Numbered from the stretch's first letter, positions 33,126-43,040 are shown. The stretch is DNA of 64,000 nt from Streptomyces albicerus (GCF_008905045.1 NZ_VWMY01000016.1:62001-126000), one strand, 5' to 3'. Notes: generated from the letters alone by a model not told the origin. Numbers and translations: made by a program.

Positions 33126-34871
33126 ATGGGCGGGGAACGGCGCGGGGGCCCCGAGCAACACCTGCCCAAGCTGCGCCTGGACGAGCTGCTGGGTGAGCTC
33201 CAGGTGCGCATCGATGCCGTGCGCGGCACCCGGGACAGGCTGCACAGCCTGCTGGAGGCGGTGCTCTCGGTCGGACGGGAGCTGGATCTCCCGCAGGTGC
33301 TGCGGAGCATTGTCGAGGCCGCCGTGGTCCTGGTGGACGCCGAGTACGGGGCGCTGGGCGTGATCGGTGACGATCGGAAGCTGTCCGAGTTCCTGACCGT
33401 CGGCATCGGTGACGAGCAGCGGGCGGAGATCGGCGCGTTGCCCAGCGGGCACGGAATTCTGGGCGAGCTGATCCGGCATCCGGAGCCGCTGCGGCTGCCC
33501 GAACTCTCGGAGCACCCGGCCTCGTACGGCTTTCCGGCGAACCACCCGCCGATGCACTCCTTCCTGGGCGTGCCCATCCGGGTCCGCGACGAGGTGTTCG
33601 GGAACCTGTACCTCACCGAGAAGCGCAGCGGCAAGGAGTTCGACGCGGAGGACGAGGCGGTCCTGTCCACGCTGGCGGTGGCCGCGGGGGTCGCCATCGA
33701 GAACGCGCGGTTGTACGAGGGGGCCATGCGCCGGGAGCGCTGGATCCTGGCCAGCGGAGAGGTCACCAGCACTCTCCTGACGGGGGCGCCGAGCGCCGAG
33801 GTGCTGGAACTGATCGTCGGGAAGGCCCGGGAGATCGCCTCGGCGGACGTGGGGATGATCGCGGAGCGGGTGCCGGGCGAGGGCACGCTGCGACCGATGC
33901 TCGCGGTCGGTCTGGGCGCCGAACGTCGCAGCGGGCTGGTGCTGTCCGGGCAGGACGGACTCGTCGAGGCCGCGTTGAGCACGGCGGAGCCTGTGGTCAG
34001 CGCCGACATTCAGCAGGACTCGCGTACCGGTCCGAGCGAACCGCAGTGGACCGGGCTCGGGCCCGTGGTCGTGGTACCGCTCGGCACCAGCGGAAAGCCG
34101 CGCGGTGTGCTGCTCCTGGGGCGTGCGGCGGGACGTACTCCGTTCGGCGACGCGGACACGGAGCCGCTGCTCGGGTTCGCCGGCCAGGCGGCGCTGGCGC
34201 TGGAACTCGCCGAGCGACGGCGGGACGCGGAACAGATCGCACTGCTCCAGGACCGCGACCGCATCGCGCGCGACCTGCACGATCTCGCCATTCAGCGCCT
34301 CTTCGCGGCGGGTATGACGCTGCAGAGCACCCAGCGTTTCGTGGAGCACCCGGAGGCGATGGAGCGGCTGTCGCGGACGGTCGACGACCTCGATGACACC
34401 ATCAAGATCATTCGTTCGACCATCTTCGGACTGCGCACGCACGGCGGGGGCACCCGCGAGGACAGCGGCCTGCGCGGACGGGTGTCCGAGGCGGTGAAGA
34501 CCTCGGGCGCCGCGCTCGGCTTCTCTCCCGCCCTGCGGATCGAAGGGCTCGTCGACACCGACGTATCCGGCGACATCGCGGATCACGCGGTCGCGGTGCT
34601 CGGCGAAGCGCTCAGCAACGCGGCCCGGCACTCCGGCGCTCAGTCCGTGGACGTCCGACTCCAGTGCGCCGGGGGCGAGTTGACGCTCACGGTGACGGAC
34701 GATGGGTGCGGTGTGCCCGGTGGCGTGGTGCGCAGCGGGCTGAAGAACATGGAAGAACGTGCCGTCGTTCTGGGCGGAGCGCTGACCATCGGTGAACGGC
34801 CGGAGGGCGGCGGCACCCGGCTGGAGTGGCGGGTACCCGTGCGCCGGGACGCCGGTTCAGTGGGGAAGTGA
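33126..34871 (+). CDS. GAF-domain sensor histidine kinase (DevS/DosS/OsdK-like)
   Basis: 581 residues from the ATG at 33126, with GGAGG 5 nt upstream. It is soluble, with two GAF domains (about 55-205 and 220-370; for example 'HSFLGVPIRVRDEVFGNLYL'). HisKA_3 carries the phospho-His in 'DRIARDLHDLAIQRLFAAGM'. HATPase_c has the N-box 'VLGEALSNAARHSGAQ' and G-boxes 'VTDDGCGVPGG' and 'RSGLKNMEERAVVLGG'. The layout matches M. tuberculosis DevS/DosT and S. coelicolor OsdK, which sense O2 or redox through the first GAF. Haem binding cannot be confirmed here. The convergent response-regulator gene at 35025-35726 is the likely partner. Confidence 0.92.
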   Translation: MGGERRGGPEQHLPKLRLDELLGELQVRIDAVRGTRDRLHSLLEAVLSVGRELDLPQVLRSIVEAAVVLVDAEYGALGVIGDDRKLSEFLTVGIGDEQRAEIGALPSGHGILGELIRHPEPLRLPELSEHPASYGFPANHPPMHSFLGVPIRVRDEVFGNLYLTEKRSGKEFDAEDEAVLSTLAVAAGVAIENARLYEGAMRRERWILASGEVTSTLLTGAPSAEVLELIVGKAREIASADVGMIAERVPGEGTLRPMLAVGLGAERRSGLVLSGQDGLVEAALSTAEPVVSADIQQDSRTGPSEPQWTGLGPVVVVPLGTSGKPRGVLLLGRAAGRTPFGDADTEPLLGFAGQAALALELAERRRDAEQIALLQDRDRIARDLHDLAIQRLFAAGMTLQSTQRFVEHPEAMERLSRTVDDLDDTIKIIRSTIFGLRTHGGGTREDSGLRGRVSEAVKTSGAALGFSPALRIEGLVDTDVSGDIADHAVAVLGEALSNAARHSGAQSVDVRLQCAGGELTLTVTDDGCGVPGGVVRSGLKNMEERAVVLGGALTIGERPEGGGTRLEWRVPVRRDAGSVGK

Positions 34872-35024
34872 GGGCGCGCTCCACCTCGGCGACAGTGCGG
34901 TAGGCGTTGTTGGCGTCGATCGCCAGGCGAACACCCTCATCCAGAACCTCGGTGGCGGTGCCGCGCCTGTCCTGCCGCAGGCGAGAGGAGGGGCCGTACG
35001 GCCTCTGGGCGCGGTCAGGAGGAC

Positions 35025-35726
35025 CTATCGGGAGGGGTGATCGGTGGGCTCGTGCGGTTCGAGGTGGCTGGCCAGGACCGCGGCCTGGACGCGGCGCTGG
35101 ACACCGAGCTTGGCCAGCAGCCGGGAGATGTGGTTCTTCACCGTCTTCTCCGACAGATAGAGCTTCTTGCCGATCTCCCGGTTGGTGAGCCCGTCCCCGA
35201 TCAGCGCGAGGATGTCCCGCTCGCGCGGCGACAGGCTCGCCAGCTCGGGCGCCATGGCCGGTTCCTCGGCGGGGTCCGCGCGCAGTGAGCGCATCAGTCG
35301 GGCGGTCGTCGTGGGATCCAGCATCGACTGGCCCGAGGCGACGGTGCGTACCGCGGCGATGAGGTCGGAGCCCTTGATCTGCTTGAGCACGTATCCGGCC
35401 GCTCCGGCCATGATCGCGTCGAGCAGTGCTTCCTCGTCGTCGAACGACGTCAGCATCAGACAGGCCAGCTCCGGCATCTGGCTGCGCAGCTCCCGGCAGA
35501 CGCTGATCCCGTCGCCGTCCGGCAGGCGCACGTCGAGCACGGCCACGTCCGGGCGCAGCGCCGGGCCGCGCGCGAGGGCGTGCATGACGTTGTCCGCGTC
35601 GCCGATCACGGAGATGTCCGGTTCGGCGTCCAGGAGGTCGGTGAGACCGCGTCGCACGACCTCGTGGTCGTCGACCAGGAAGACCCGGATCGGATCCTGC
35701 TCGGTGAAGGTACGTGCCTCCGTCAT
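35025..35726 (-). CDS. NarL/LuxR-type response regulator (DevR/OsdR-like)
   Basis: 233 residues from the ATG at 35726, with GAGGT upstream. The receiver domain has the acidic pocket 'VFLVDDHEVVRRGL', the phospho-Asp in 'DVAVLDVRLPDGDG' and the conserved Lys in 'GYVLKQIKGSDL'. The C-terminal LuxR HTH is 'LSPRERDILALIGDGLTNRE' then 'IGKKLYLSEKTVKNHISRLL'. The linker and HTH closely resemble DevR of M. tuberculosis and OsdR of S. coelicolor. It probably binds the GGGnC-N4-GnCCC boxes found through the right half of the window, including one 84 bp upstream of itself. Confidence 0.93.
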   Translation of the reverse strand: MTEARTFTEQDPIRVFLVDDHEVVRRGLTDLLDAEPDISVIGDADNVMHALARGPALRPDVAVLDVRLPDGDGISVCRELRSQMPELACLMLTSFDDEEALLDAIMAGAAGYVLKQIKGSDLIAAVRTVASGQSMLDPTTTARLMRSLRADPAEEPAMAPELASLSPRERDILALIGDGLTNREIGKKLYLSEKTVKNHISRLLAKLGVQRRVQAAVLASHLEPHEPTDHPSR

Positions 35727-35809
35727 GTCGACCTCTCGATTCGCGGCTGGACTGTTGACCACACGCCGGCTGTGACGACGATCATCGCCTTCCGGGCCCC
35801 GACGCACTA

Positions 35810-35823
35810 GGGCCGACCGGCCC
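35810..35823. promoter_or_regulatory. Dormancy box GGGCCG-AC-CGGCCC
   Basis: A perfect match to the shared motif, between the response-regulator gene (84 bp from its start) and the divergent Rv1733c-like gene. Two weaker versions follow at 35843-35856 and 35865-35878. Confidence 0.6.
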
Positions 35824-35952
35824 CACTCACACCGGCGACCCACCCCGATCGGCCCGCTCGTCGCGGACCACCGGCCCCTCCCGACGGCGGGCACTGGATG
35901 CCACCTTTTCGACAGTACTCGTGCTCGTGGTGCCCGTGAGGGGGTGTGACCG

Positions 35953-36540
35953 ATGCGGAAGATCAAACGCACGAAGGTCCGAGGCTGGAGATGGCGGCGC
36001 AATGCGCTCCGGCGGCACAGCGACGCCGTGGAGGCGCGGATCGTGCTGGGGACCTGGGTGCTGGTGGTGATCGGGGGAACTGTGGCCGGTGTCGTCGGCG
36101 CCAGCGCCATGGATGACACGGTCGAGCGACAACGGGCGCAACTGCGGCCCGTCTCCGCGGTGGTGGCGGCCGATGCGCCGAGCGGCGCGCACGACGTGGC
36201 CACCGGCGCGGTGTACGACCGTGTGCTCGCGAACGTCCGTTGGACCGATGGCGACGGGACTGTCCGGACGGACAGAGCGAAGGTGAGGTCGGGTGCCACG
36301 GTCGGAGCGATGGTCCAGGTGTGGGCGGACCGGTACGACCACCTGGTGTCCGAGCCCCTCAGCCCCGCGGAGGCGGTGACCCGGATCGTGCTGGCGGGCA
36401 CGGGCGCGGCTGCAGCCGGGGGTTCGTTCGTCCTGGTGGGCGGGCGCCTGGCACGGTGGCGGGTGGAGCGCCGGGCCACGGAGCGTTGGGGCGAGGAGTG
36501 GGACCGGGTCGGGCCGAAGTGGGCGCGCAAGACCGGTTGA
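35953..36540 (+). CDS. Rv1733c-family membrane protein
   Basis: 195 residues. A basic N-terminus (MRKIKRTKVRGWRWRRNALR) is followed by TM1 'VLGTWVLVVIGGTVAGVVGA'. An extracytoplasmic domain of about 85 residues (VTATGAVYDRVLANVRW-like) and TM2 'IVLAGTGAAAAGGSFVLVGG' follow, with a basic cytoplasmic tail. This two-TM plan matches M. tuberculosis Rv1733c, a DosR-regulon antigen of unknown function. It is divergent from the response-regulator gene and shares the box at 35810. Confidence 0.85.
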   Translation: MRKIKRTKVRGWRWRRNALRRHSDAVEARIVLGTWVLVVIGGTVAGVVGASAMDDTVERQRAQLRPVSAVVAADAPSGAHDVATGAVYDRVLANVRWTDGDGTVRTDRAKVRSGATVGAMVQVWADRYDHLVSEPLSPAEAVTRIVLAGTGAAAAGGSFVLVGGRLARWRVERRATERWGEEWDRVGPKWARKTG

Positions 36541-36599
36541 CGTCCTGAAGAGCTGTTCGGGGGGTGCGGGTAGCGGGCATGGGAGCCGGTACCCGCACC

Positions 36600-36638
36600 G
36601 GGCCCGCGTGTTCCGTCGGCGGACGGACACGCGGGCCC
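36600..36638. terminator. Bidirectional terminator hairpin
   Basis: GGGCCCGCGTGT (36600-36611) pairs perfectly with ACACGCGGGCCC (36627-36638), followed on the + strand by CTTT. It separates the Rv1733c-like gene from the leftward CBS gene. Confidence 0.8.
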
Positions 36639-36664
36639 CTTTGCGTGAATAGCCAGTAGGAGCG

Positions 36665-37321
36665 TCAGGTCTGACGAGCCGGACCCACGAGCTCGAACTC
36701 CACGTCCACGACGCCCTCGACGGCACGGATGAGGCGCGCGGCCACGGGGACCAGAGAGGTGTCCCGGATGCGGCCGGTGAGCGTCACCACGCCGTCGCGG
36801 ACCCCGACACGGATGGGGGACAGGGGCGCGGGGAAGAGGTACGACACCACCTCCCGGCGGACTTCCTCGGCGAGGTCCTCGTCGGCCCGCAGGAACACCT
36901 TGAGCAGGTCGGCGCGGCTGACGATGCCCTCCAGCATGCCGTGGTCGTCGACGACAGGGAGCCGCTTGACCCTGGCCTGCGCCATCGCCCGTGCGGCCTG
37001 GGCGAGAGTGGTGTCCGGGCGCACGGTCAGGGCAGGCGCGGTCATCAGTTCCCCGGCGGTCACCGCGCCGGCCTTGGCCAGATCGGAGAGGCGCCGCAGC
37101 TGGGTATACCGGTCCGGGTCGCTGTCCCGGAACTCCTCCTTGGGCAGCAGGTCTGCCTCGGAGACGACTCCGACGACACGGCCCTCGCCCTCCAGGACGG
37201 GCAGGGCGCTGACCCGCCACTCCTGCATCATCCGCACGATCTCCTTGAAGTTCGCTCCGCGGCCGATGGCGGCGACCGTGTGGGTCATCACATCGCTCAC
37301 GATGTGCGGGGTGCCGTGCAT
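36665..37321 (-). CDS. CBS-pair plus BON domain protein
   Basis: 218 residues from the ATG at 37321, with GGAGT 4 nt upstream. Two CBS motifs are seen: 'VSALPVLEGEGRVVGVVSEA' and 'VKRLPVVDDHGMLEGIVSRA'. A BON domain closes the protein ('VRDGVVTLTGRIRDTSLVPV'). CBS pairs bind adenosyl ligands (AMP, ATP, SAM) and BON domains bind membranes or ligands. Single-gene CBS proteins of this kind belong to DosR-type regulons (e.g. Hrp1). It is one of four paralogues in the window. It follows the cyclic-nucleotide-binding gene by 35 bp, so the two form an operon. Confidence 0.92.
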   Translation of the reverse strand: MHGTPHIVSDVMTHTVAAIGRGANFKEIVRMMQEWRVSALPVLEGEGRVVGVVSEADLLPKEEFRDSDPDRYTQLRRLSDLAKAGAVTAGELMTAPALTVRPDTTLAQAARAMAQARVKRLPVVDDHGMLEGIVSRADLLKVFLRADEDLAEEVRREVVSYLFPAPLSPIRVGVRDGVVTLTGRIRDTSLVPVAARLIRAVEGVVDVEFELVGPARQT

Positions 37322-37356
37322 GGTGACTCCTTCGACGGTTCGGTCCGAGGGCGCGG

Positions 37357-37821
37357 TCATCGCGGACCGCCGCTGCCGTACGGGGCGTACAGGTCCAGCA
37401 GCCGGGTCCGGGCCGACCGCAGCCGGTGGGCGAGGATGTCGCCCACCCACTGGGTCACCGTCAGGCCCAGTGCGGGATCGTCGTGGCACATCGCCCGGAC
37501 CGCCGTGGCGTCGAATTCGTAGGCGCGTACGGGAGTGGTCGCCTCGGCGCCCATATGCCACGCGTGCGGCGTGAACAGCCAGGACCAGCCGACGAGTTCG
37601 TTGTGCCCGACGGTCTGGATGACGGCCGCGCGGCGCCCGGGCACATGCATGTCGAGAGCCACCGTGCCGGTCCGGATGATCCAGAACCGGTCCGCGCGCC
37701 CGCCCTCTTCGAAGAGGCGCGTTCCCTGGGGGAACGACACCTCCCGGGCGATACGCATCAGCCGCTCGCGGTGCTCGGCGGGCAGCGCACGCAGCATGCT
37801 GAATGTGGCGGAAGTGTTCAT
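37357..37821 (-). CDS. Stand-alone cyclic-nucleotide-binding domain protein
   Basis: 154 residues from the ATG at 37821 (MNTSATFSMLRALPAEHRER), with GGAAG upstream. The whole protein is one cNMP-binding beta-barrel: 'FPQGTRLFEEGGRADRFWII' and 'TVGHNELVGWSWLFTPHAWH'. There is no DNA-binding helix as in Crp/Fnr. The phosphate-binding cassette PGELAG-RxA is not clearly conserved, so nucleotide binding is uncertain. It is first in the operon with a CBS-BON gene. Confidence 0.85.
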   Translation of the reverse strand: MNTSATFSMLRALPAEHRERLMRIAREVSFPQGTRLFEEGGRADRFWIIRTGTVALDMHVPGRRAAVIQTVGHNELVGWSWLFTPHAWHMGAEATTPVRAYEFDATAVRAMCHDDPALGLTVTQWVGDILAHRLRSARTRLLDLYAPYGSGGPR

Positions 37822-38246
37822 GACGCTGCTTCTTCCTGGAGAACGTGGACCGCTTCGTGAGTTCGACGAGCACGATTCCGCCGGGCCGCGGGCCAAGTGA
37901 AGGCGGTCGGCGAGCAGCGCGCCCTGTGGGGTGGTGTGTGCCATTCCTCCCCCAGACGGGAGTACGGACTTACCGACTCCAGCGTCTTCCGGTGGGCCCG
38001 CTCTCACCATGGGCCACCCGGCCCAGAGACCGGTCCGGACGGCACCGAACCGGTATGGGCTGCCGTGCTCCGGAGCTGAACCGCATCGCCCGGGCCGCGT
38101 AATGCCCGCACTCCGGCCTCAGGACGAGGCGGCCACTGAGGTGGGGCCGAAGGGCCTTCGGTAGGGCCTGGGCGGCCCCTGCTCACGAACTCGTTCCCGA
38201 ACGAGGCTCGGCGGGAGGACAGATACACATCCAGGAGGTGCGGATC
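37822..38246. other. Divergent promoter region with dormancy boxes
   Basis: 425 bp between the cyclic-nucleotide-binding gene and the universal stress gene. No coding sequence. GGGCCA-CC-CGGCCC (38011-38024) fits GGGnC-N4-GnCCC. Weaker forms occur at 38144-38157 (GGGCCGAAGGGCCT) and 38164-38178 (15-mer GGGCCTGGGCGGCCC). Confidence 0.5.
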
Positions 38247-39155
38247 ATGCTTCGACACGTCGCCGCGGGGATCGACGGCTCGCCCGAGAGCCTCGCCGCC
38301 GCGCACTGGGCGGCCCGGGACGCGCTTCGGCGTGGCGTCGCACTACGCCTGGTGCATGCCTGGGAGTGGCATCCGCGGCCCGCCGCGTCCGTGCCGATGG
38401 GCATGTCCGAGCGTGACTGGGCGGGGAAGAACCTGGTTCGGGCGTCGAACAGCGTCCGCGCCGCTCACCCCGGGCTGCGCATCATCGACGAGCCGGTGCA
38501 GGAATCGCCGGTCGCCGCGTTGCTCGCGGCCGCCGAGCGTGCCGAGCTGCTGGTCGTCGGTGCCCGTGGCCTCAGCGGTGTCGCGGGCTTCCTGGTCGGT
38601 TCCGTGTCCCAGCGGGTCGTCGCCAGGTCGACGTGTCCGGTGGTGCTCGTACGGGCGGGGGAGAGCTCCGCGGACGAGCACTTCTCGGCCCCGGGCGGAG
38701 TCTCGCCGGACGAGATCTCCGAGACGCCGTACCGCGACATCGTTCTCGGACTCGACACCGACCGGCCCTGTGACGAACTGATCGCGTTCGCCTTCGAGAC
38801 GGCCCGGCGCTGTCGTGCGTCCCTGCGGGTGATCCACGTCTTCAGCGCTCCGCCGGCCCATGCGGTCGCCGACCGGCTCGTTCCGCAGTCCGGCCCCGAG
38901 CTGCTCGCGGAACACGAACACGCCGTGGTCGCGACACTGCGCCCGTGGTGCGAGAAGTTCCCCGAGGTCACCGTCGTCGAGACGGTCGTCGAAGGCCGTG
39001 CGACCAATGAGTTGATGCGTGCCACCTCGGGAGCGGCCCTCGCCGTCGTCGGACGGCGAACGCGAGAAGCCCGGCTCGGTACGCACATCGGTTCCGTCGC
39101 GCACGCGGTGCTGCACCACGCCGGGTGCCCCGTCGCCGTAGTCCCGCATTCCTGA
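38247..39155 (+). CDS. Universal stress protein (tandem UspA)
   Basis: 302 residues from the ATG at 38247, with AGGAGGT at 38233-38239 deciding the start over a GTG at 38238. It has two Usp domains. Each ends with the ATP-binding G-2x-G-9x-G-S/T pattern: 'VVGARGLSGVAGFLVGSVSQ' and 'VVGRRTREARLGTHIGSVAH'. The N-terminus 'AGIDGSPESLAAAHWAARDA' is typical. Usp proteins are the most numerous members of DosR-type regulons. The adjacent downstream gene encodes another one. Confidence 0.93.
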   Translation: MLRHVAAGIDGSPESLAAAHWAARDALRRGVALRLVHAWEWHPRPAASVPMGMSERDWAGKNLVRASNSVRAAHPGLRIIDEPVQESPVAALLAAAERAELLVVGARGLSGVAGFLVGSVSQRVVARSTCPVVLVRAGESSADEHFSAPGGVSPDEISETPYRDIVLGLDTDRPCDELIAFAFETARRCRASLRVIHVFSAPPAHAVADRLVPQSGPELLAEHEHAVVATLRPWCEKFPEVTVVETVVEGRATNELMRATSGAALAVVGRRTREARLGTHIGSVAHAVLHHAGCPVAVVPHS

Positions 39156-39241
39156 ATCAGCCCCGAGCTGACCTCGCGAACCGGGCGGACGGCAGGTCCG
39201 CCGCTACCCGGGAATCATCGACCCGACAAGGAGGGACGGAC

Positions 39242-40090
39242 ATGACCACTCGCCATGTGACCGTCGGAGTGGACGGCTCACTCATCGCCGTACGGGCGCT
39301 GGACCGGGCCGCCGATGAGGCGGCAAGGCGCGGCACCGCTCTGGAGATCGTGTACGCCGTGCCCGACATCGACGAGGCCGAACCGATCCTGGCGTCTGCG
39401 ACGTTACGCGTCCATGACCGTCACCCCGGCCTGCCGGTCACGACGCGGGCGGCCCAGGGCAGCCCGGTACAGGCGCTGCTGCGGCACGGGCAGGACGCGG
39501 CACTCACAGTGGTCGGCACCCGCGGCCTCGACCGCTTCGCCGGCCTGCTGTTCGGCTCGGTGAGCCTGCGCCTGGCCGCGCACACGCACAGCCCGCTGCT
39601 CGTCGTACGAGGGGACCACCAGCCGACAGGCCGTGGAGAGGTGCTGCTCGGTCTGGAGAGCGACGCCGACGCCGACGCGGCCGCGTACGCCTTCGAAGAG
39701 GCCGAACGCCGAGGAGCCGAGCTGTGCATCCTGCGCGCGTGGACGTATCGGCACCTCACGCCCGAGCAGCCGGAACCAGTGCCCACACACCGGGTACAGA
39801 ACGATCTCGTCCAGCAGACACGGACCGAACAGGCGGTGCCCCGCTTCACGGTCGCCGTCCTGCGGGAGCAGCACCCCGGGGTCGAGGTGGAGACCCGCGC
39901 GGTTCGTTCGGGTCCGGCGCACGCGCTGCTGGAGGCCACCCGCGAGGCCGCCGTCGTGGTCATCGGCGCCCACCATCGTCCGAACCGGCTCGGCCCGCAA
40001 CTGGGCCCGGTCACCCACGCCCTGCTGCACCACTCCCACTGCCCGGTGGTGGTCGTCCCCGTGGGGCAGGGAGGGACCACCACCAGCTGA
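39242..40090 (+). CDS. Universal stress protein (tandem UspA)
   Basis: 282 residues from the ATG at 39242, with AAGGAGG upstream. It has two Usp domains: 'VGVDGSLIAVRALDRAADEA' at the start, 'VVGTRGLDRFAGLLFGSVSL' closing domain 1, and 'VIGAHHRPNRLGPQLGPVTH' closing domain 2. The last motif lacks the canonical GS after the Gly run, so ATP binding by domain 2 is doubtful. It lies 86 bp behind the previous Usp gene, probably in the same operon. Confidence 0.92.
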   Translation: MTTRHVTVGVDGSLIAVRALDRAADEAARRGTALEIVYAVPDIDEAEPILASATLRVHDRHPGLPVTTRAAQGSPVQALLRHGQDAALTVVGTRGLDRFAGLLFGSVSLRLAAHTHSPLLVVRGDHQPTGRGEVLLGLESDADADAAAYAFEEAERRGAELCILRAWTYRHLTPEQPEPVPTHRVQNDLVQQTRTEQAVPRFTVAVLREQHPGVEVETRAVRSGPAHALLEATREAAVVVIGAHHRPNRLGPQLGPVTHALLHHSHCPVVVVPVGQGGTTTS

Positions 40091-40239
40091 GCGGCTGCAC
40101 GGTACGGCGTCGAGGGAGCTTGCCGGCGGGGTCGCCGGACGCCTTTCCGCCCCAGGCAGCCGGCCCGGACGCGAGCTGGGGACCATCCACGACAGCCGCC
40201 GACCGGACCGTCAGGCAGGGCCGGATCGAGCGTCGGTAT

Positions 40240-40253
40240 GGGCCGACCGGCCC
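40240..40253. promoter_or_regulatory. Dormancy box GGGCCG-AC-CGGCCC
   Basis: Identical to the box at 35810. It lies 81 bp upstream of the phosphoketolase start codon, a plausible activator position. Confidence 0.6.
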
Positions 40254-40333
40254 TGTTGACGGTCCGTCGGGCGGGCCGAGGGTGGAAGGCAGTACGCACC
40301 GGCACGTGACTTCGACCCGGAAGGGAATCCACC

Positions 40334-42718
40334 ATGCGTGACGTCCCACAGCAGGCGCCCGCCCCGATCACGGACGACGAACTGCGGGCTCTGGACGCCC
40401 ACTGGCGTGCCGCGAACTACCTGGCCGTCGGTCAGATCTACCTCATGTCCAACCCCCTGCTGACCGAACCGCTGCGTCCGGAGCACGTCAAGCCGCGGCT
40501 ACTCGGCCACTGGGGCACGTCACCCGGTCTGAACCTGGTGCACACCCACCTCAACCGCGTCATCAAGGCCCGCGGCCAGGACGCCCTGTGCATCTGGGGA
40601 CCCGGCCACGGCGGGCCCGCCGTCCTGGCCAACTCCTGGCTGGAGGGCACCTATTCGCAGACGTACCCGGACATCGGCCGGGACGGCGAGGGCATGGCCA
40701 GGCTCTTCCGGCAGTTCTCCTTCCCCGGCGGCGTACCCAGCCACGTCGCGCCCGAGACGCCCGGCTCCATCCACGAGGGAGGCGAACTCGGCTACTCCCT
40801 CTCGCACGCCTACGGCGCCGCGCTGGACAACCCGGACCTGCTGGTCGCCTGTGTGATCGGCGACGGCGAGGCCGAGACCGGGCCGCTGGCTGCCTCCTGG
40901 CACTCGAACAAGTTCCTCGACCCGGTCCACGACGGGGCCGTGCTGCCGATCCTGCACCTGAACGGCTACAAGATCGCCAATCCGGCGGTGCTGGCCCGGC
41001 TGCCCGAGCCCGAACTCGACGCACTGCTGCGGGGATACGGCCACGCCCCGATCCACGTCACCGGCGACGACCCGATGAGCGTGCACCGTGCCATGGCGGC
41101 GGCCATGGACGACGCCCTGGACCGGATCGCGCTCCTTCAGCGCACTGCCCGCGATGGGGGCGTGACCGAGCGGGCCCACTGGCCGGTGATCGTGCTGCGC
41201 ACCCCGAAGGGCTGGACCGGGCCCGCCGAGGTCGACGGCCTCCGGGTGGAGGGGACTTGGCGTGCCCATCAGGTCCCGCTGTCAGCCGTCCGCGACAACC
41301 CCGAGCACCTGCGACAGCTGGAGACCTGGCTGCGCTCGTACAAGCCCGAAGAGCTCTTCGACGAGCACGGCCGCCCCCGCGAGCAGGTGCTGGCCTGCGT
41401 CCCCGAGGGCGCCCGGCACCTGGGCGCCACCCCGCACGCCAACGGCGGACTGCTGTTGCGCGAACTGCCCCTCCCGGATCTTGACCGGTACGCCGTCGCG
41501 GTCGACAAGCCCGGCGCGACGCTGCACGAGCCCACCCGGGTCCTCGGCGATCTGCTGGAGCACGTCATGCACCACACCGGCGGCCGCCGCGACTTTCGGA
41601 TCGTCGGCCCCGACGAGACCGCCTCCAACCGGCTCCAGGCCGTCTTCGACGCGAGCGGCAAGGCCTGGCAGGCGCAGACCCTCACGGTCGACGAGCACCT
41701 GGACCGGCACGGCCGGGTGATGGAGATCCTCTCCGAACACACCTGCCAGGGCTGGCTGGAGGGCTATCTGCTGACCGGCCGGCACGGGCTGTTCTCCTGC
41801 TACGAGGCGTTCGTCCACATCGTCGACTCCATGGTCAACCAGCACATCAAATGGCTGCGCGTCACCCGCCGGCTGCCCTGGCGCGCCCCCATCGCCTCCC
41901 TCAACTACCTCCTGACCTCCCACGTCTGGCGCCAGGATCACAACGGCTTCTCGCACCAGAACCCGGGCTTCGTCGACCACGTCCTCAACAAGAGTCCGGA
42001 GGTCGTACGGGTCTATCTGCCGCCGGACGCCAACACCCTGCTGTCGGTCGCCGACCACGTGCTGCGCAGCCGCGATTACGTCAACGTCGTGGTCGCCGGC
42101 AAGCAGCCGTGCTTCGACTGGCTCACCATGGACCAGGCGCGGGCCCACTGCGCCCGCGGCGCCGGGATCTGGAACTGGGCCGGTACCGAAGACGGCACCC
42201 GCGAACCCGACGTAGTGCTCGCCGCCGCCGGCGACGTCCCCACTCAGGAGGTGCTGGCCGCCGCGCAGTTGCTCCGACAGCACCTGCCGGACTTGGCCGT
42301 CCGTGTGGTCAACGTCGTCGACCTGGCCAGGCTGCTGCCCCAGGAGGAACACCCGCACGGCATGCCGGGACCGGAGTACGACGCGCTGTTCACCCGCGAC
42401 AAGCAGGTGATCTTCGCCTACCACGGCTACCCCTGGCTGATCCACCGCCTGGCCTACCGGCGCACCGGCCACCCGAATCTCCATGTCCGTGGCTACAAGG
42501 AGATCGGCACCACCACCACGCCCTTCGACATGGTCGTCCGCAACGACCTCGACCGCTACCGGCTGGTGATGGACGTGATCGACCGCGTTCCCGGACTGGC
42601 CGTACGCGCGGCCCCCGTACGGCAGTTGATGGAAGACACCCGGCTGCGCCACCACGACTGGATCCGCGAACACGGGACCGACCTGCCCGAGGTCGCCGAC
42701 TGGACCTGGAGCGGCTGA
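40334..42718 (+). CDS. xfp: Xylulose-5-phosphate/fructose-6-phosphate phosphoketolase
   Basis: 794 residues, full length for the family. Signatures are '[20 protein letters not shown]', '[20 protein letters not shown]', the thiamine-diphosphate site '[20 protein letters not shown]' and '[10 protein letters not shown]', and C-terminal '[13 protein letters not shown]'. It cleaves xylulose-5-P or fructose-6-P with phosphate to acetyl-phosphate plus GAP or erythrose-4-P. GGAAGGGAA precedes the ATG. Under energy limitation it supplies acetyl-phosphate without an oxidative step. A dormancy box precedes it and a broken Usp gene follows. Confidence 0.95.
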   Translation: MRDVPQQAPAPITDDELRALDAHWRAANYLAVGQIYLMSNPLLTEPLRPEHVKPRLLGHWGTSPGLNLVHTHLNRVIKARGQDALCIWGPGHGGPAVLANSWLEGTYSQTYPDIGRDGEGMARLFRQFSFPGGVPSHVAPETPGSIHEGGELGYSLSHAYGAALDNPDLLVACVIGDGEAETGPLAASWHSNKFLDPVHDGAVLPILHLNGYKIANPAVLARLPEPELDALLRGYGHAPIHVTGDDPMSVHRAMAAAMDDALDRIALLQRTARDGGVTERAHWPVIVLRTPKGWTGPAEVDGLRVEGTWRAHQVPLSAVRDNPEHLRQLETWLRSYKPEELFDEHGRPREQVLACVPEGARHLGATPHANGGLLLRELPLPDLDRYAVAVDKPGATLHEPTRVLGDLLEHVMHHTGGRRDFRIVGPDETASNRLQAVFDASGKAWQAQTLTVDEHLDRHGRVMEILSEHTCQGWLEGYLLTGRHGLFSCYEAFVHIVDSMVNQHIKWLRVTRRLPWRAPIASLNYLLTSHVWRQDHNGFSHQNPGFVDHVLNKSPEVVRVYLPPDANTLLSVADHVLRSRDYVNVVVAGKQPCFDWLTMDQARAHCARGAGIWNWAGTEDGTREPDVVLAAAGDVPTQEVLAAAQLLRQHLPDLAVRVVNVVDLARLLPQEEHPHGMPGPEYDALFTRDKQVIFAYHGYPWLIHRLAYRRTGHPNLHVRGYKEIGTTTTPFDMVVRNDLDRYRLVMDVIDRVPGLAVRAAPVRQLMEDTRLRHHDWIREHGTDLPEVADWTWSG

Positions 42719-42746
42719 AGCGGTGACCGGCGAAGGATGTTCGGAC

Positions 42747-43040
42747 ATGCCCCGCACCGTCACCGTCGGCCTGGACGGCTCGCCCGAGAGCCTTGCCGCC
42801 GCGGACTGGGCCGCCCGCGAAACCCTGACTCGTGCACGCCTGAGGATGGGAGCCGTACACGTATGCACCGCTGGCTGGAGTAAGCGTGCCGCCGCCCACG
42901 AGCGGCCGTCAGCGCGACTGGGCCGAGCGAAGTCGTGGGCCACCGTACCCGCCACGCGCAGGCCGGCACCCACATCGGCCCGGTGACCCACGCGGCCCTG
43001 CAACACGCCGCCGCGCCGGTAGCGGTGATCCCCCGCACGA
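42747..43040 (+). pseudogene. Universal stress protein remnant
   Basis: ATG 42747 begins MPRTVTVGLDGSPESLAAAD, then WAARETLTRARLRMGAVHVC, a normal Usp N-terminus of about 45 residues. A frame change then leads to 'VVGHRTRHAQAGTHIGPVTH' and 'AALQHAAAPVAVIPR', the last motif of a second Usp domain. About 200 residues in between are gone. It lies 28 bp behind the phosphoketolase gene. Confidence 0.75.
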
